The notes: generated from the sequence alone by a model not told the origin. Positions 47,507-57,825 are shown, numbered from the stretch's first letter. The stretch is DNA of 64,000 nucleotides from Polynucleobacter sp. 30F-ANTBAC (GCF_018882385.1 NZ_JACVON010000001.1:480942-544941); one strand, 5' to 3'. Made by a program: numbers and translations.

Positions 47507-49556
47507 TCGACTTGGATTCTCTTAAGTAGTCGACCAAGCGCTGAATCACAGGTGGATTAGGTTTGGTTAGGTAAGAGACCAAGAAAGCGGCTATAAAACT
47601 AGCAGGAATACCAAAAGCACCCGAGGCAATAGGATCGATCCCAAACCAGCGATCACCAAACACACCGGTAATCCTAGAAACAAAGGGGTAATTTAAAGCG
47701 ATGTAGGTGCCACTCACCAAAAGACCGGTGATCATGCCTGCAATGGCGCCCCACTGGTTAATGCGTTTTGAAAAAACAGCCAAAATCAATACAGCAAAAA
47801 AACTGGACGCTGCGAGTGAGAATGCCGCACCGACTAAGAACAAAATATCACCAGGTCTTAGGGACGTTACATAGGCCGCAAATAAAGCCACACCCAGCAA
47901 GGCAATCTTAGCAATCGTCACACGTTTCTGATGAGAGGCTTTCTTATCGACCATGTGAAAGTAGACATCATGAGAAATCGCGTTAGCAATGGTTAGCAGC
48001 AGGCCATCGGCAGTTGATAGCGCTGCCGCCAAGGCGCCCGCCGCTACCAAACCAGAAATCACATACGGTAAGCCAGCTATTTCTGGGGCAGCCAGAATAA
48101 TCATGTCGGGGGAAATTACCAGCTCAGCCCACTGCACAAAGCCATCACCATTTACATCCGTGAGCGATAAAACCGGCGGATCCAACTTGCGCCATTGCAA
48201 TACCCAATTTGGCAAATCGGCATACGAGATACCCACCAGATTTTTAAATAAATCCAATTTCACCATGGCTGCTAGCGGTGGCACGCTGAGGTAGAAAATT
48301 ACCACAAATAACAGTGTCCAAAATACGGAGTAACGGGTTGCCGCCACGCTCGTCGTGGTGTAGTAACGGGTCAAAATATGAGGTAAGCTCGCTGTACCAA
48401 ACATAAGGCAAAAAATGAGCAAAATGAAATTGAGCTGATCCATCCCAGTCACACCTATCATCTTGCTAAAGATGGGCTCCATGGAGGGTGTGGCAGTTTG
48501 ACTACGTTGATACGCCTCGAGCTTTTCTTTTTGCCAAACTTCATAAGCGTTGGCGGGGCTAATCGGATAATGCTGTAATTTTCTCTCCAATGCCTTGACA
48601 TCTTTTAGAGAGACTTGCGAGTTCCTTGCCTCACGTAATTCTTTTTCAGCTTTCTTTTTTCCTTCGAAATAAGACCGGGGTAAATCAGCAATGCGCTGTT
48701 CTAAAAAGAGCACTCTCTTCTGATAAAAATCACGAACCTTCACCTCTTCAGCTGTCACCTCAAAATCACGTTCGTGATACTGGATCTCTTCCAAAACTTG
48801 ACCATAGGTAGCTTGAGGGAAAATAGAACCATGCTTGTCATAAGAAATCATGCCCAAGGGCAGGATCATTGCAATGACAATGATGATGTATTGAGCAACC
48901 TGAGTCCAAGTAACGGCTCGCATGCCGCCCAAGAAAGAACATACCAAAATGCCGGCCAAGCCAAAGAACACGCCAATACCAAATTCGACGCCAATAAAGC
49001 GGTTAACAATTAACCCAACACCTTGAATTTGCGCAACCAAATAAATAAACGAACAGAAGATGGTTGTGCCCACTGCCACCACTCGAACCACTCGACTACC
49101 GCCTTCTTTGCCTTGGCTATAGCGAATGGCCAAGAAATCAGGAATCGTATAAGAACCGAATTTACGGATGTAGGGCGCGATGAGGAGTGCCACCAAACAA
49201 AAACCACCTGTCCAGCCTACAATAAAAGCTAGACCTTTGTAGCCGGAACTAAAGAGAATGCCCACCAGACCAATAAAGGTCGCAGCACTCATCCAATCGG
49301 CTGCCGTGGCCATGCCATTAAAGATAGCCGGTACCTTACGACCCGCCACATAGTAATCAGCAATATCCGATGTTCTTGAGATCAAACCAATGCTGGCATA
49401 AATAGCAATGGTGACAAATAAGAATACATAACCCAGCCAGATGCCAGAGCCACTGCTCTGTTCAACCAAGCCTAAGGAATATACAAAAAACAGGAAACCT
49501 ACCGTAAACAGTAAATAGTAAAAACCTATTTTTTTAGTACCCGTGAGATGTGGCAT
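47499..49556 (-). CDS. Sodium:solute symporter, VC_2705-like, with EF-hand-like loop
   Basis: SSS-family permease of 685 residues. The first helix (about 12-30) is extra compared with the core fold. The core begins WLGYVFLFVTIAIYASIGLI and SRTSDIADYYVAGRKVPA. Residues 250-355 are a charged, helical insertion (EQRIADLPRSYFEGKKKAEKE). Residues 467-478 (DVNGDGFVQWAE) fit a calcium EF-hand loop. The gene lies downstream of acs on the same strand after a terminator, which hints at acetate or another short-chain acid as substrate. The stop overlaps the DUF1415 gene. Confidence 0.85.
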   Translation of the reverse strand: MPHLTGTKKIGFYYLLFTVGFLFFVYSLGLVEQSSGSGIWLGYVFLFVTIAIYASIGLISRTSDIADYYVAGRKVPAIFNGMATAADWMSAATFIGLVGILFSSGYKGLAFIVGWTGGFCLVALLIAPYIRKFGSYTIPDFLAIRYSQGKEGGSRVVRVVAVGTTIFCSFIYLVAQIQGVGLIVNRFIGVEFGIGVFFGLAGILVCSFLGGMRAVTWTQVAQYIIIVIAMILPLGMISYDKHGSIFPQATYGQVLEEIQYHERDFEVTAEEVKVRDFYQKRVLFLEQRIADLPRSYFEGKKKAEKELREARNSQVSLKDVKALERKLQHYPISPANAYEVWQKEKLEAYQRSQTATPSMEPIFSKMIGVTGMDQLNFILLIFCLMFGTASLPHILTRYYTTTSVAATRYSVFWTLLFVVIFYLSVPPLAAMVKLDLFKNLVGISYADLPNWVLQWRKLDPPVLSLTDVNGDGFVQWAELVISPDMIILAAPEIAGLPYVISGLVAAGALAAALSTADGLLLTIANAISHDVYFHMVDKKASHQKRVTIAKIALLGVALFAAYVTSLRPGDILFLVGAAFSLAASSFFAVLILAVFSKRINQWGAIAGMITGLLVSGTYIALNYPFVSRITGVFGDRWFGIDPIASGAFGIPASFIAAFLVSYLTKPNPPVIQRLVDYLRESKSTI

Positions 49557-49581
49557 AACTAGATTATTGCTCAGCTTCTAG

Positions 49582-49615
49582 AAAAAAGGCCGGTGACTCA
49601 TCGAGTGACCGGCCT
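49582..49615 (-). terminator. Terminator after acs
   Basis: The minus strand has AGGCCGGT / ACCGGCCT plus an inner ACTC/GAGT stem with one mismatch between, followed by T6. Confidence 0.8.
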
Positions 49616-49645
49616 AAATGACAACTAGCTAATTAAACCACTTGA

Positions 49646-51628
49646 TTAAATAGCGTCTTTCAATTGTTCCAAAATTGCTGGATTTTCAAGTGTTGACGTA
49701 TCTTGCGTAATCGCCTCACCTTTGGCTAGAACGCGTAACAAACGACGCATGATCTTTCCAGAGCGTGTTTTTGGTAAGTTATCACCAAAACGAATTTCCT
49801 TTGGTTTAGCAATTGGGCCAATTTCTTTACCAACCCAATTACGTAGATCTGTTGCTATCTTCTTGGCTTCATCACCTGTTGGGCGCTTACCTTTAAGAAC
49901 CACGAAAGCCACAATCGCTTCACCGGTCATGTCGTCCGGACGTCCTACCACAGCAGACTCTGCTACAAGAGGGTTAGCCACCAAGCAAGATTCGATTTCC
50001 ATCGTACCCATACGGTGACCAGAAACGTTCAACACGTCATCGATACGACCTGTAATCGTGAAGTAACCTGTATCTTTGTTACGGATCGCGCCGTCACCTG
50101 CCAAATAAAGCGTACCACCCAACTCTTCTGGGAAGTAGCTCTTCTTAAAGCGCTCTGGGTCACCCCAGATCGTGCGAATCATCGAAGGCCATGGACGCTT
50201 CACCACCAAGATACCACCCTGGCCGTTAGGCATATCACCACCTGCCTCATCCACAATCGCCGCCATTACACCAGGCAATGGCAAAGTGCATGAACCTGGA
50301 ACCAATGGTGTTGCACCTGGCAATGGGGTGATCATGTGACCACCTGTTTCTGTTTGCCAGAAGGTATCCACGATTGGGCAGTTCTCACCGCCAACGTTCT
50401 TGTGGTACCACATCCAAGCTTCAGGATTGATCGGCTCACCCACAGAGCCTAATAAACGCAAGCTCTTCAAGTTGTACTTCTTCGGATGAACAGATGGATC
50501 TGTATCAGAAGCTTTGATGAGAGAACGAATCGCTGTTGGAGCCGTATAGAAAATAGAAACTTTGTGACGAGCAATCATGTCCCAGAAACGACCAGCGTTC
50601 GGGAATGTTGGCACACCTTCAAAAATAATTTGCGTTGCGCCACAAGCCAAAGGACCGTAGGCAATATAGCTGTGACCGGTAATCCAACCAATGTCAGCTG
50701 TACACCAGAACACATCACTGTGACGCAAGTCGAATGTCCACTTCATAGTCAACATCGTCCATAAAAGGTAGCCACCTGTTGCGTGCTGCACACCTTTTGG
50801 CTTACCTGTGGAACCGGATGTGTAAAGAACAAACAATGGGTGCTCTGCACTAACCCACTCTGGCTCACAAACTTTTGACTGACCAGCAGAAACGTCGTGC
50901 ATCCACTTATCACGACCTGCCTTCATAGGCACATCACCACCCGTGCGCTTGTAAACAATCACGTGCTTTAACTTCTCGCAACCGCCTAAGCTAAGAGCTT
51001 CATCGGCAATCGTCTTAAGAGGCAATGCTTTACCACCGCGTAACTGTTGGTCAGCTGTGATCAATGCCACTGCGCCGATATCCACGATACGCTCTTGTAA
51101 CGATTTAGCTGAGAAGCCACCGAAGACCACAGAGTGCGTCGCTCCGATACGAGCACATGCTTGCATCGCCACAACACCTTCAACAGACATCGACATGTAA
51201 ATAACAACACGGTCACCTTTTTTGATGCCGAGCTTTTTAAGACCGTTAGCAAATGCCGCTACGCGATCATGCAATTCTTGATAGGTGACTTTAGTCACTT
51301 CGCCGCCATCAGCCTCGAAAACGAGCGCTGTTTTCTTGCCTAGACCATTTTCGATATTGCGGTCGATACAGTTGTAAGAGGCATTGGTTAAACCATCTTC
51401 AAACCATTTGTAGAAAGGTGCTTTAGATTCATCAAGAACCTTGGTAAAAGGTTTCTTCCAATATAGATTTTCTTTTGCAAGTCTGGCCCATGTACCGTCA
51501 AAGTCTTTTTCAAAAGACTGGCACATTGCTTTGTACTGATCCATGCTGCTGATAGCTGCTTGTTTAGCAAAAGCTTTAGGTGGGTTAAAAACACGATTTT
51601 CAACTAACAACTGTTCCATACCAGACAT
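49646..51628 (-). CDS. acs: Acetyl-CoA synthetase
   Basis: Acetate-CoA ligase of 660 residues, full length, activating acetate with ATP and CoA. Adenylation motif [12 protein letters not shown], the A8 region [22 protein letters not shown] and the C-terminal [11 protein letters not shown] with the acetylatable lysine are present. An AGGAG site lies 8 bases before the ATG. It is divergent from the fumarase gene. Confidence 0.97.
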   Translation of the reverse strand: MSGMEQLLVENRVFNPPKAFAKQAAISSMDQYKAMCQSFEKDFDGTWARLAKENLYWKKPFTKVLDESKAPFYKWFEDGLTNASYNCIDRNIENGLGKKTALVFEADGGEVTKVTYQELHDRVAAFANGLKKLGIKKGDRVVIYMSMSVEGVVAMQACARIGATHSVVFGGFSAKSLQERIVDIGAVALITADQQLRGGKALPLKTIADEALSLGGCEKLKHVIVYKRTGGDVPMKAGRDKWMHDVSAGQSKVCEPEWVSAEHPLFVLYTSGSTGKPKGVQHATGGYLLWTMLTMKWTFDLRHSDVFWCTADIGWITGHSYIAYGPLACGATQIIFEGVPTFPNAGRFWDMIARHKVSIFYTAPTAIRSLIKASDTDPSVHPKKYNLKSLRLLGSVGEPINPEAWMWYHKNVGGENCPIVDTFWQTETGGHMITPLPGATPLVPGSCTLPLPGVMAAIVDEAGGDMPNGQGGILVVKRPWPSMIRTIWGDPERFKKSYFPEELGGTLYLAGDGAIRNKDTGYFTITGRIDDVLNVSGHRMGTMEIESCLVANPLVAESAVVGRPDDMTGEAIVAFVVLKGKRPTGDEAKKIATDLRNWVGKEIGPIAKPKEIRFGDNLPKTRSGKIMRRLLRVLAKGEAITQDTSTLENPAILEQLKDAI

Positions 51629-51684
51629 ACTTTTCTCCTACTTTCTAGGCTGTTTTTTTAACAATCTTCGAGGTTAGGCGGGTC

Positions 51685-51703
51685 GACTGACATTTGACTG
51701 ACA
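51685..51703. repeat. Direct repeat GACTGACA between acs and fumarase
   Basis: GACTGACA occurs at 51685-51692 and 51696-51703, one helical turn (11 bp) apart. ACAATCTTC also occurs twice (51661-51669 and 51701-51709). Possible binding site for an activator in the divergent promoter region. Confidence 0.4.
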
Positions 51704-51878
51704 ATCTTCATATAGTTAGGCTTAATAAGGGTTACCCCTAAGACCTAAGGCTATTCACCATCCTATCTCTTACGAATTTTTCATAAGCTTACATGAATCA
51801 TAGGCACATTTACTAGATTGCTAATTTCCCTAGGTAAAATGGATAACTTCTGTCTAACCACTTATAAAAATATCCACT

Positions 51879-53399
51879 ATGAGCACAATTCGCCAAGACG
51901 ACTTCATTCAAAGTATTGCTGATGGTTTTCAATACATCTCTTACTACCACCCATTGGACTACATCACAGCCCTAGGCAAAGCCTATGAGCGTGAAGAGAG
52001 CCCAGCAGCTAAGGATGCAATTGCTCAGATCCTTACCAACAGCCGCATGTGTGCTGAAGGTAAACGCCCTATTTGCCAAGATACCGGCATCGCCGTTGTA
52101 TTTTTAAAAGTGGGCATGCATGTGAAATGGGACGCCAAGATGAGCGTTCAAGAAATGGTCAACGAAGGCGTGCGTCGCGCCTACATGAACCCTGATAATA
52201 AGTTACGAGCTTCGGTATTGCTCGACCCAGCAGGTAAGCGTACTAACTCGAAAGACAATACCCCTGCTGTTGTGCATTACGAAATCGTTGAAGGCGATGG
52301 TGTGGAAGTTATTTGCGCAGCCAAAGGCGGCGGTTCTGAGAATAAGAGCAAGATGGCCATGTTGAACCCGTCTGATTCGATCGTAGACTGGGTGGTTAAG
52401 ACAGTTCCAACGATGGGTGCCGGTTGGTGCCCACCAGGCATCTTAGGCATTGGTATTGGCGGTACCCCTGAAAAAGCCATGTTGCTAGCTAAAGAGTCTT
52501 TAATGGCACCGGTGGATATGCATGAATTAATCGCCCGCGGCCCTAAGACACGTGTCGAAGAACTTCGTCTAGAAATCATGGAGAAGGTCAATGCATTAGG
52601 CATTGGCGCTCAAGGTTTAGGTGGTTTAACCACTGTTTTAGACGTGAAGATCATGGACTACCCGACACACGCAGCGTCATTGCCTGTTGCGATGATTCCC
52701 AACTGCGCTGCAACGCGTCACGTTCACTTCCACTTGCACGGTGATGGCCCTGCAATCTTGACACCACCTTCTCTATCCGATTGGCCACAAGTGGCTTGGA
52801 AACCTGATACGGAGAAATCAACTCGCGTTAATTTAGATACCCTCACACCAGAAGAAGTCGCAAGCTGGAAGCCAGGTCAAACCTTGTTATTAAACGGCAA
52901 AATGTTGACTGGTCGTGATGCAGCTCACAAGCGTATTGCCGACATGTTAGCCAAGGGAGAGAAGTTGCCGGTTGATTTTAAAAATCGAGTGATTTACTAC
53001 GTGGGTCCCGTGGATCCTGTGCGTGATGAAGTGGTTGGCCCAGCAGGTCCAACAACAGCAACACGGATGGATAAGTTTACAGAGATGATGTTGGCCGAAA
53101 CTGGCCTGATCTCAATGGTTGGTAAGTCTGAGCGTGGTCCAGTGGCGATCGAAGCGATCAAGAAACATAAGTCGGCTTATTTGATGGCGGTTGGTGGAGC
53201 TGCTTACTTGGTCTCTAAAGCAATCAAAGCATCAAAAGTGGTTGGCTTTGCAGACTTAGGCATGGAAGCTATTTACGAGTTCACGATTGAAGATATGCCA
53301 GTGACGGTAGCCGTTGACTCTCAAGGTACATCTGTTCACACAACAGGTCCGCAAGAGTGGCAAGCGAAAATTGGAAAAATTCCAGTTGTTAAAGCTTAA
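51879..53399 (+). CDS. Class I fumarate hydratase
   Basis: Iron-sulfur fumarase of 506 residues interconverting fumarate and malate in the TCA cycle; alpha- and beta-type domains are fused as in FumA/FumB. Likely cluster-binding cysteines include Cys66 (ICQDTG) and those in GAGWCPPG and NCAATRHVHFHLHG. No ribosome site precedes the ATG. A TATAAA at 51863-51868 with a weak TGGATA at 51840-51845 would start transcription close to the start codon, so the mRNA may be leaderless. Confidence 0.94.
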   Translation: MSTIRQDDFIQSIADGFQYISYYHPLDYITALGKAYEREESPAAKDAIAQILTNSRMCAEGKRPICQDTGIAVVFLKVGMHVKWDAKMSVQEMVNEGVRRAYMNPDNKLRASVLLDPAGKRTNSKDNTPAVVHYEIVEGDGVEVICAAKGGGSENKSKMAMLNPSDSIVDWVVKTVPTMGAGWCPPGILGIGIGGTPEKAMLLAKESLMAPVDMHELIARGPKTRVEELRLEIMEKVNALGIGAQGLGGLTTVLDVKIMDYPTHAASLPVAMIPNCAATRHVHFHLHGDGPAILTPPSLSDWPQVAWKPDTEKSTRVNLDTLTPEEVASWKPGQTLLLNGKMLTGRDAAHKRIADMLAKGEKLPVDFKNRVIYYVGPVDPVRDEVVGPAGPTTATRMDKFTEMMLAETGLISMVGKSERGPVAIEAIKKHKSAYLMAVGGAAYLVSKAIKASKVVGFADLGMEAIYEFTIEDMPVTVAVDSQGTSVHTTGPQEWQAKIGKIPVVKA

Positions 53400-53431
53400 C
53401 CCATCATTCGCCTGAAGACGTAAGGAAGAGC

Positions 53432-54235
53432 TTGGCAACTATTGGTGTTTTTGATTCCGGGATTGGAGGACTAACCGTCCTCCATGAGGCGCTGCGCCAA
53501 GCGCCGGCTCATCACTACACCTATTTAGCTGACTCAGCCAATGCGCCCTATGGTGAAAAATCAAGTGATTGGATTGCTCAGAGAAGTTTGGATTTATGTC
53601 ACTGGTTAGTTCGCGAGGGTTGCCAAGCATTGGTGGTAGCTTGCAATACTGCTACCGCTGAAGCGATTGAGCGTATTCGTCACGAGATGCCAGCGATTCC
53701 CGTGATTGGGGTCGAACCAGGCATAAAGCCTGCCGTTACAAAAAGTACCAATCTCAAAGTCGGCGTCTTGGCCACCCAAAATACCTTAAAGAGTGATAAG
53801 TTCAATGCCCTTCTCGAAAGCTTAGAAGGTCATTGTGAATTCATCCCTCAAGCTGGATTAGGTTTGGTGCCACTGATTGAGTCAGGTCAAATTGACAGCG
53901 CAGAAATGAATACCTTACTTCGCCAACACTTAAAACCATTCCAAGCAGCAGAGGTCGATACCTTGGTATTGGGTTGCACCCACTACCCATTTTTAACGCC
54001 ACTGATCCGAGAGATTCTGGGCGATAAGATTCAAATCATTGATACAAGTGAAGCCGTCGTTAAACAACTCGCGCGCAAACTTGAGGAGTTTCAGCTACTG
54101 CAGTCAGCTCCACCAAGAGTGATTCGTTTTTACTCAACATCAGACGCGGATGCTTTAGTCGGTCTTGCCAAACAACTCATACCAACAGCTTTTGAGCAGC
54201 ATTCGATTGAAACATCGACCGTGTTCATTTCTTAA
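53432..54235 (+). CDS. murI: Glutamate racemase
   Basis: Supplies D-glutamate for peptidoglycan. It has 267 residues, with catalytic Cys71 (VVACNTATA) and Cys182 (VLGCTHYPF) and the N-terminal FDSGIGGL. The start codon is TTG at 53432, supported by the ribosome site AAGGAAG four bases upstream and by alignment to the family N-terminus. It is followed closely by the tonB-exbB-exbD genes. Confidence 0.95.
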   Translation: MATIGVFDSGIGGLTVLHEALRQAPAHHYTYLADSANAPYGEKSSDWIAQRSLDLCHWLVREGCQALVVACNTATAEAIERIRHEMPAIPVIGVEPGIKPAVTKSTNLKVGVLATQNTLKSDKFNALLESLEGHCEFIPQAGLGLVPLIESGQIDSAEMNTLLRQHLKPFQAAEVDTLVLGCTHYPFLTPLIREILGDKIQIIDTSEAVVKQLARKLEEFQLLQSAPPRVIRFYSTSDADALVGLAKQLIPTAFEQHSIETSTVFIS

Positions 54236-54244
54236 GCGTTGACC

Positions 54245-54895
54245 ATGATCAAAAAACCATTCAAGTCTTTGAGTTCAATGGTCAACACCATGAGTGTGAC
54301 TTCTCGAATCACACTTTTGGTTATCGCTTTGCATGCCTTATTGATTGTAGGCATTCAATTAAGCCCGGACCGATCTTCCTCAGCCAACAACATGGGCGAT
54401 CTAGTGGTTGCGAGTTTGTTAGACCCGAACCCGCATCTTGAAAATAAAAATAAGCCAACGCCTGCGACAGAGAAAAAAGTAGCTCCACCTAAACCAGAAC
54501 CTAAGCCTGTGGCTCAAAGCACCAAAAGCATGACGACCACCACTGCCCCACTCCCAGCAGAGTCATCCAATATAGCTCCCGCAAGCAGTGCCGGCGGCAG
54601 TAGCTCTGGCGAATTAAAGAGTGTCTCGATCAGTCAAGCCCAATGCAGCGTACCGGAACCGTTTTACCCCGGCCTATCCAGAAGAATGGGCGAAGAAGGT
54701 AAAGCCATGGTCCGTTTATTTATTAATGAAAGTGGCGCCGTTGAAAAAGTCGCCCTCTCTCAAAGTAGCGGCATTCAACGTTTGGATCAAGCGGCATTAG
54801 ATGCAGCCATGAAAGTTCGGTGCAGACCTTTTATAGAATTTGGAAAAGCCATTAAAGTAACTGCTATACAACCTTATATTTTTAGACTGGAATAA
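54245..54895 (+). CDS. tonB: TonB-family energy transducer
   Basis: TonB-like protein of 216 residues from ATG 54245 (a TTG at 54239 is possible). One N-terminal helix (about 22-40, containing a histidine) leads to a Pro/Lys-rich linker (KKVAPPKPEPKP) and a C-terminal TonB domain with FYPGLSRRMGEEGKAMVRLFINESGAVEKV. It couples the proton gradient to outer membrane receptors. No receptor gene is in this window. exbB starts three bases after the stop. Confidence 0.9.
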   Translation: MIKKPFKSLSSMVNTMSVTSRITLLVIALHALLIVGIQLSPDRSSSANNMGDLVVASLLDPNPHLENKNKPTPATEKKVAPPKPEPKPVAQSTKSMTTTTAPLPAESSNIAPASSAGGSSSGELKSVSISQAQCSVPEPFYPGLSRRMGEEGKAMVRLFINESGAVEKVALSQSSGIQRLDQAALDAAMKVRCRPFIEFGKAIKVTAIQPYIFRLE

Positions 54896-54898
54896 TTC

Positions 54899-55597
54899 AT
54901 GAATCAAGCTTTTGGTTTGGGTAACATGTGGGCGCAAGGTGATGCTGTCACTCGTATTGTGGCCATCATTCTTTTAATCATGTCGATCACTTCGTGGGTG
55001 ATCATCTTGACCAAAGCATTGAGCCTTTATAAAACTAAAAAAATTGCCCGAGAAGTCGAATGTTTTTGGCACGCCCCAGCTTTTGATGTGGCCTTGAGCC
55101 AAATGAGCCCAGACAACAATCCTTATGGAGATCTGGCTAAAAGCGCTCAGGAAGCCATGAAACACCACAACCAACAATCTGGTGCCCGCGGCGAGTTGCA
55201 TCAAACCATCAGCTCCTCAGACTGGTTAACACGCTGCCTTAAGGTGAGCATCGATAAATCAGTAGGGCAACTTCAGCACGGTCTAACCTTTTTAGCCTCA
55301 ACCGGTGCGACAGCACCCTTTATAGGCTTGTTTGGCACTGTTTGGGGCATCTATCATGCCTTGATTGGTATTGGCAGCGCTGGCACAGCATCCATTGATC
55401 AAGTGGCAGGCCCCATTGGTGAAGCGCTCATCATGACTGCTCTTGGTTTAGCGGTTGCGATCCCTGCCGTTTTAGCTTACAACGCGATTAGCCGAACCAA
55501 TAAGGTACTGATTGCTGAGTTAAATCGATTTGGCAATGACCTGTATGCGTTCTTTATCACTGGCGCACGCGTTGGCCAATCAGAACAGTCTAAATAA
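54899..55597 (+). CDS. exbB: ExbB/TolQ-family proton channel subunit
   Basis: ExbB-like protein of 232 residues with three membrane helices and the conserved LTFLASTGATAPFIGLFGTVWGIYHALIGIG. It forms the pentameric stator around ExbD dimers that drives TonB. Lies between tonB and exbD. Confidence 0.93.
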   Translation: MNQAFGLGNMWAQGDAVTRIVAIILLIMSITSWVIILTKALSLYKTKKIAREVECFWHAPAFDVALSQMSPDNNPYGDLAKSAQEAMKHHNQQSGARGELHQTISSSDWLTRCLKVSIDKSVGQLQHGLTFLASTGATAPFIGLFGTVWGIYHALIGIGSAGTASIDQVAGPIGEALIMTALGLAVAIPAVLAYNAISRTNKVLIAELNRFGNDLYAFFITGARVGQSEQSK

Positions 55598-55605
55598 GGT
55601 TCCTT

Positions 55606-56022
55606 ATGTCATTTGGTAATGAACCCTTAGGAGATGATGACAGCCCGCCGATGGCTGAAATCAACATGACACCTTTAGTGGATGTGATGTTAGTTTTGTT
55701 AATTGTTTTTATGATCACGATTCCAGTGATGCAACATGCTGTCAAGGTTGAACTGCCTCAGGCCAGCAGTCAAAAGAATGATGTCAAGCCTGAGTCCATC
55801 ACTGTCAACATTACTGCATCCGGTCAGATTTTTTGGAATAACTCAGCCATCAATTTAGAGACGCTTAACATCTATGCGCAAACAGCTGCTAAGAAAACAC
55901 CACAACCGGAGGTGCAACTGCGCGCGGATAAGAATGTGCGATACGAATCCGTTGCTCAAGTTTTATCAACTGCAAAAAGAGCGGGCTTAACCAAGATTGG
56001 ATTTGTGACAGAACCTCAATAA
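55606..56022 (+). CDS. exbD: ExbD/TolR-family protein
   Basis: ExbD-like protein of 138 residues with a short cytoplasmic N-terminus, one helix and a periplasmic domain. Asp26 in NMTPLVDVMLVLLIVF is the essential proton-carrying residue. An AAGGT ribosome site precedes the ATG. A 9 bp inverted repeat (56009-56035) spans the stop without a T tract. Confidence 0.94.
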   Translation: MSFGNEPLGDDDSPPMAEINMTPLVDVMLVLLIVFMITIPVMQHAVKVELPQASSQKNDVKPESITVNITASGQIFWNNSAINLETLNIYAQTAAKKTPQPEVQLRADKNVRYESVAQVLSTAKRAGLTKIGFVTEPQ

Positions 56023-56046
56023 GCTGGAGGTTCTGTTGTGAATGAC

Positions 56047-57462
56047 TTAACTGGCAGCCTTAAGCAATTTACTTGGCACCAAACCACCGATCAACATACC
56101 CAGAATGCTGGCGCATAAGCCGGCTAACTGGGGTGGCATCACCGCTTTAGGCCACAACAGCTCAAAGGTGATCCACGTCGCCAAACCAAACAAGACGGCT
56201 AATAAGCCACCTAGGGTGTTCGCTCTAGACCAATAAACTCCAAAGGCCAACGGCACAAACGCGGCTACCAAGGTGACCTTATAAGCGCTTTCTACCATTT
56301 GGAAAATAGATAGCTCTGAGTTGAGCGCAAACAAGGTTACAAATACCGTGAAACACAAAACTGTCACGCGCATGATCTTCAATAAATACTGATCGCTTAG
56401 GTGCTTAAAGAAGCCCTTCACAATGTTTTCAGCAAAGGTAACTGAAGGCGCTAATAAGGTCGCACTGGCGCAACTCTTGATGGCTGATAGCAGTGCGCCA
56501 AAGAATAAGACCTGCGCAAATAACGGGGCATGATTCAAAATTAGATTTGGCAAAATCAATTGAGAATCAGTGTTGAGATATTTCTCTACTAGCACTGGAT
56601 CAATCAATGTGGCTGAGTACGCCAAGAAGATCGGGATGAAAGCAAATAAGAAATACAACAAGCCGCCAAGAACAGATGCCTTCACAGCGATATCCGCATT
56701 TTTAGAGGATGTGATTCTTTGGAAGACATCTTGCTGAGGTATCGACCCCAGCATCATGGTGAGCAAAGCCGCTAAGAAACCTAAGACAGCTGCTACATTC
56801 CAATCAGGCAAGATATTGAGCTTATCAGCCGCAACCGCATGAGCAACCACCACATCCACACCACCTGTCATGCCTGCCACTTCATAGCCGATGTAGAGCA
56901 TGCCGAGAACGATGATGATCATCTGAACAAAGTCTGTAATCGCTACGGACCACATGCCACCAAATAAGGTGTAAATCAAAACGCTGGCCGCACCGATGAT
57001 CATGCCCCACTCTTGGGTAATGCCGTCATTGGAGACCACGTTAAAGACCAAACCCAAGGCTTTAATTTGGGCAGAGACCCACCCCAAGTAAGACACCACA
57101 ATACAAAGCGTAATCAAGACTTCAACCGTACGCCCATACTTCTCTTTAAAGAAGTCACCAATGGTGAGGTACTTTTTACTGTAGAGATGACGGGCAAAGA
57201 ATAAGCCCACCAAGATCAAACACATGGATGAACCAAACGGGTCTGAAACAATCCCTTCCATCCCCTCTTTTAAGAAGGTCGCTGGAATGCCCAGAACAGC
57301 CTCAGAGCCAAACCAGGTGGCAAAAACTGTGGCAGTAACGATATACATTGGAAGACTATGACCAGCAGCGGCAAAGTCAGCTGTATTTTTAACCCGTAGG
57401 GCCGCCCAAAGGCCAATACCTATTGAGATAACCCAGTAAATGATGACAAACCAGAGAAGCAT
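56047..57462 (-). CDS. Sodium:solute symporter family protein
   Basis: SSS-family permease of 471 residues from ATG 57462 (GTG at 57465 is possible) with about 13 helices. The N-terminal FAAAGHSLPMYIVTATVFATWFGSEAVLG marks the family. Substrate is unknown; relatives include proline, pantothenate and uncharacterised transporters. It differs clearly from the symporter at 47499-49556, having no long insertion. Confidence 0.85.
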   Translation of the reverse strand: MLLWFVIIYWVISIGIGLWAALRVKNTADFAAAGHSLPMYIVTATVFATWFGSEAVLGIPATFLKEGMEGIVSDPFGSSMCLILVGLFFARHLYSKKYLTIGDFFKEKYGRTVEVLITLCIVVSYLGWVSAQIKALGLVFNVVSNDGITQEWGMIIGAASVLIYTLFGGMWSVAITDFVQMIIIVLGMLYIGYEVAGMTGGVDVVVAHAVAADKLNILPDWNVAAVLGFLAALLTMMLGSIPQQDVFQRITSSKNADIAVKASVLGGLLYFLFAFIPIFLAYSATLIDPVLVEKYLNTDSQLILPNLILNHAPLFAQVLFFGALLSAIKSCASATLLAPSVTFAENIVKGFFKHLSDQYLLKIMRVTVLCFTVFVTLFALNSELSIFQMVESAYKVTLVAAFVPLAFGVYWSRANTLGGLLAVLFGLATWITFELLWPKAVMPPQLAGLCASILGMLIGGLVPSKLLKAAS

Positions 57463-57555
57463 CACAAGCTCTTTTAATTAAAGTTGCGAAATTATATGAC
57501 TAGCTGATAAATCTATCAAAAGTACCAAATTATGAAGGGTATTTTTAGGAGACCT

Positions 57556-57816
57556 TTATTTAGGCTTATATTGCGTGGGGCAATAAGCACGCTTCACCTC
57601 ATCCGGGCGTCTAGATGCGTGCTTGGTTCCACGACCTGTGACCCGCTTGCGCCACATCCTAAATGAGCTGGGCTTCATCTCATGGCGCATCAGATCAATC
57701 ACATGTGACTCATTGAGCCCATAACTGGCCTCAATTGCATCAAATGGAGTGCGATCCTCCCATGCCATCTCAATGATGCGAGAAACGTCTGCAGGATCCA
57801 ATACGGGCTTTTTCAA
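57556..57816 (-). CDS. TIGR03643 family protein
   Basis: Small protein of 86 residues matching the TIGR03643/DUF2805 family, function unknown. Residues 10-50 look like a helix-turn-helix (VSRIIEMAWEDRTPFDAIEASYGL) and the rest is basic. The start is TTG, supported by AGGAA six bases upstream that overlaps the stop of the DUF2256 gene, so the pair is translationally coupled. Confidence 0.85.
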   Translation of the reverse strand: MKKPVLDPADVSRIIEMAWEDRTPFDAIEASYGLNESHVIDLMRHEMKPSSFRMWRKRVTGRGTKHASRRPDEVKRAYCPTQYKPK

Positions 57817-57825
57817 ACGGAATTC

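Noticed and set aside
56009..56035. 9 bp inverted repeat over the exbD stop as a terminator
   Set aside because: There is no T tract on either strand, so I left it as a note in exbD rather than calling a terminator.
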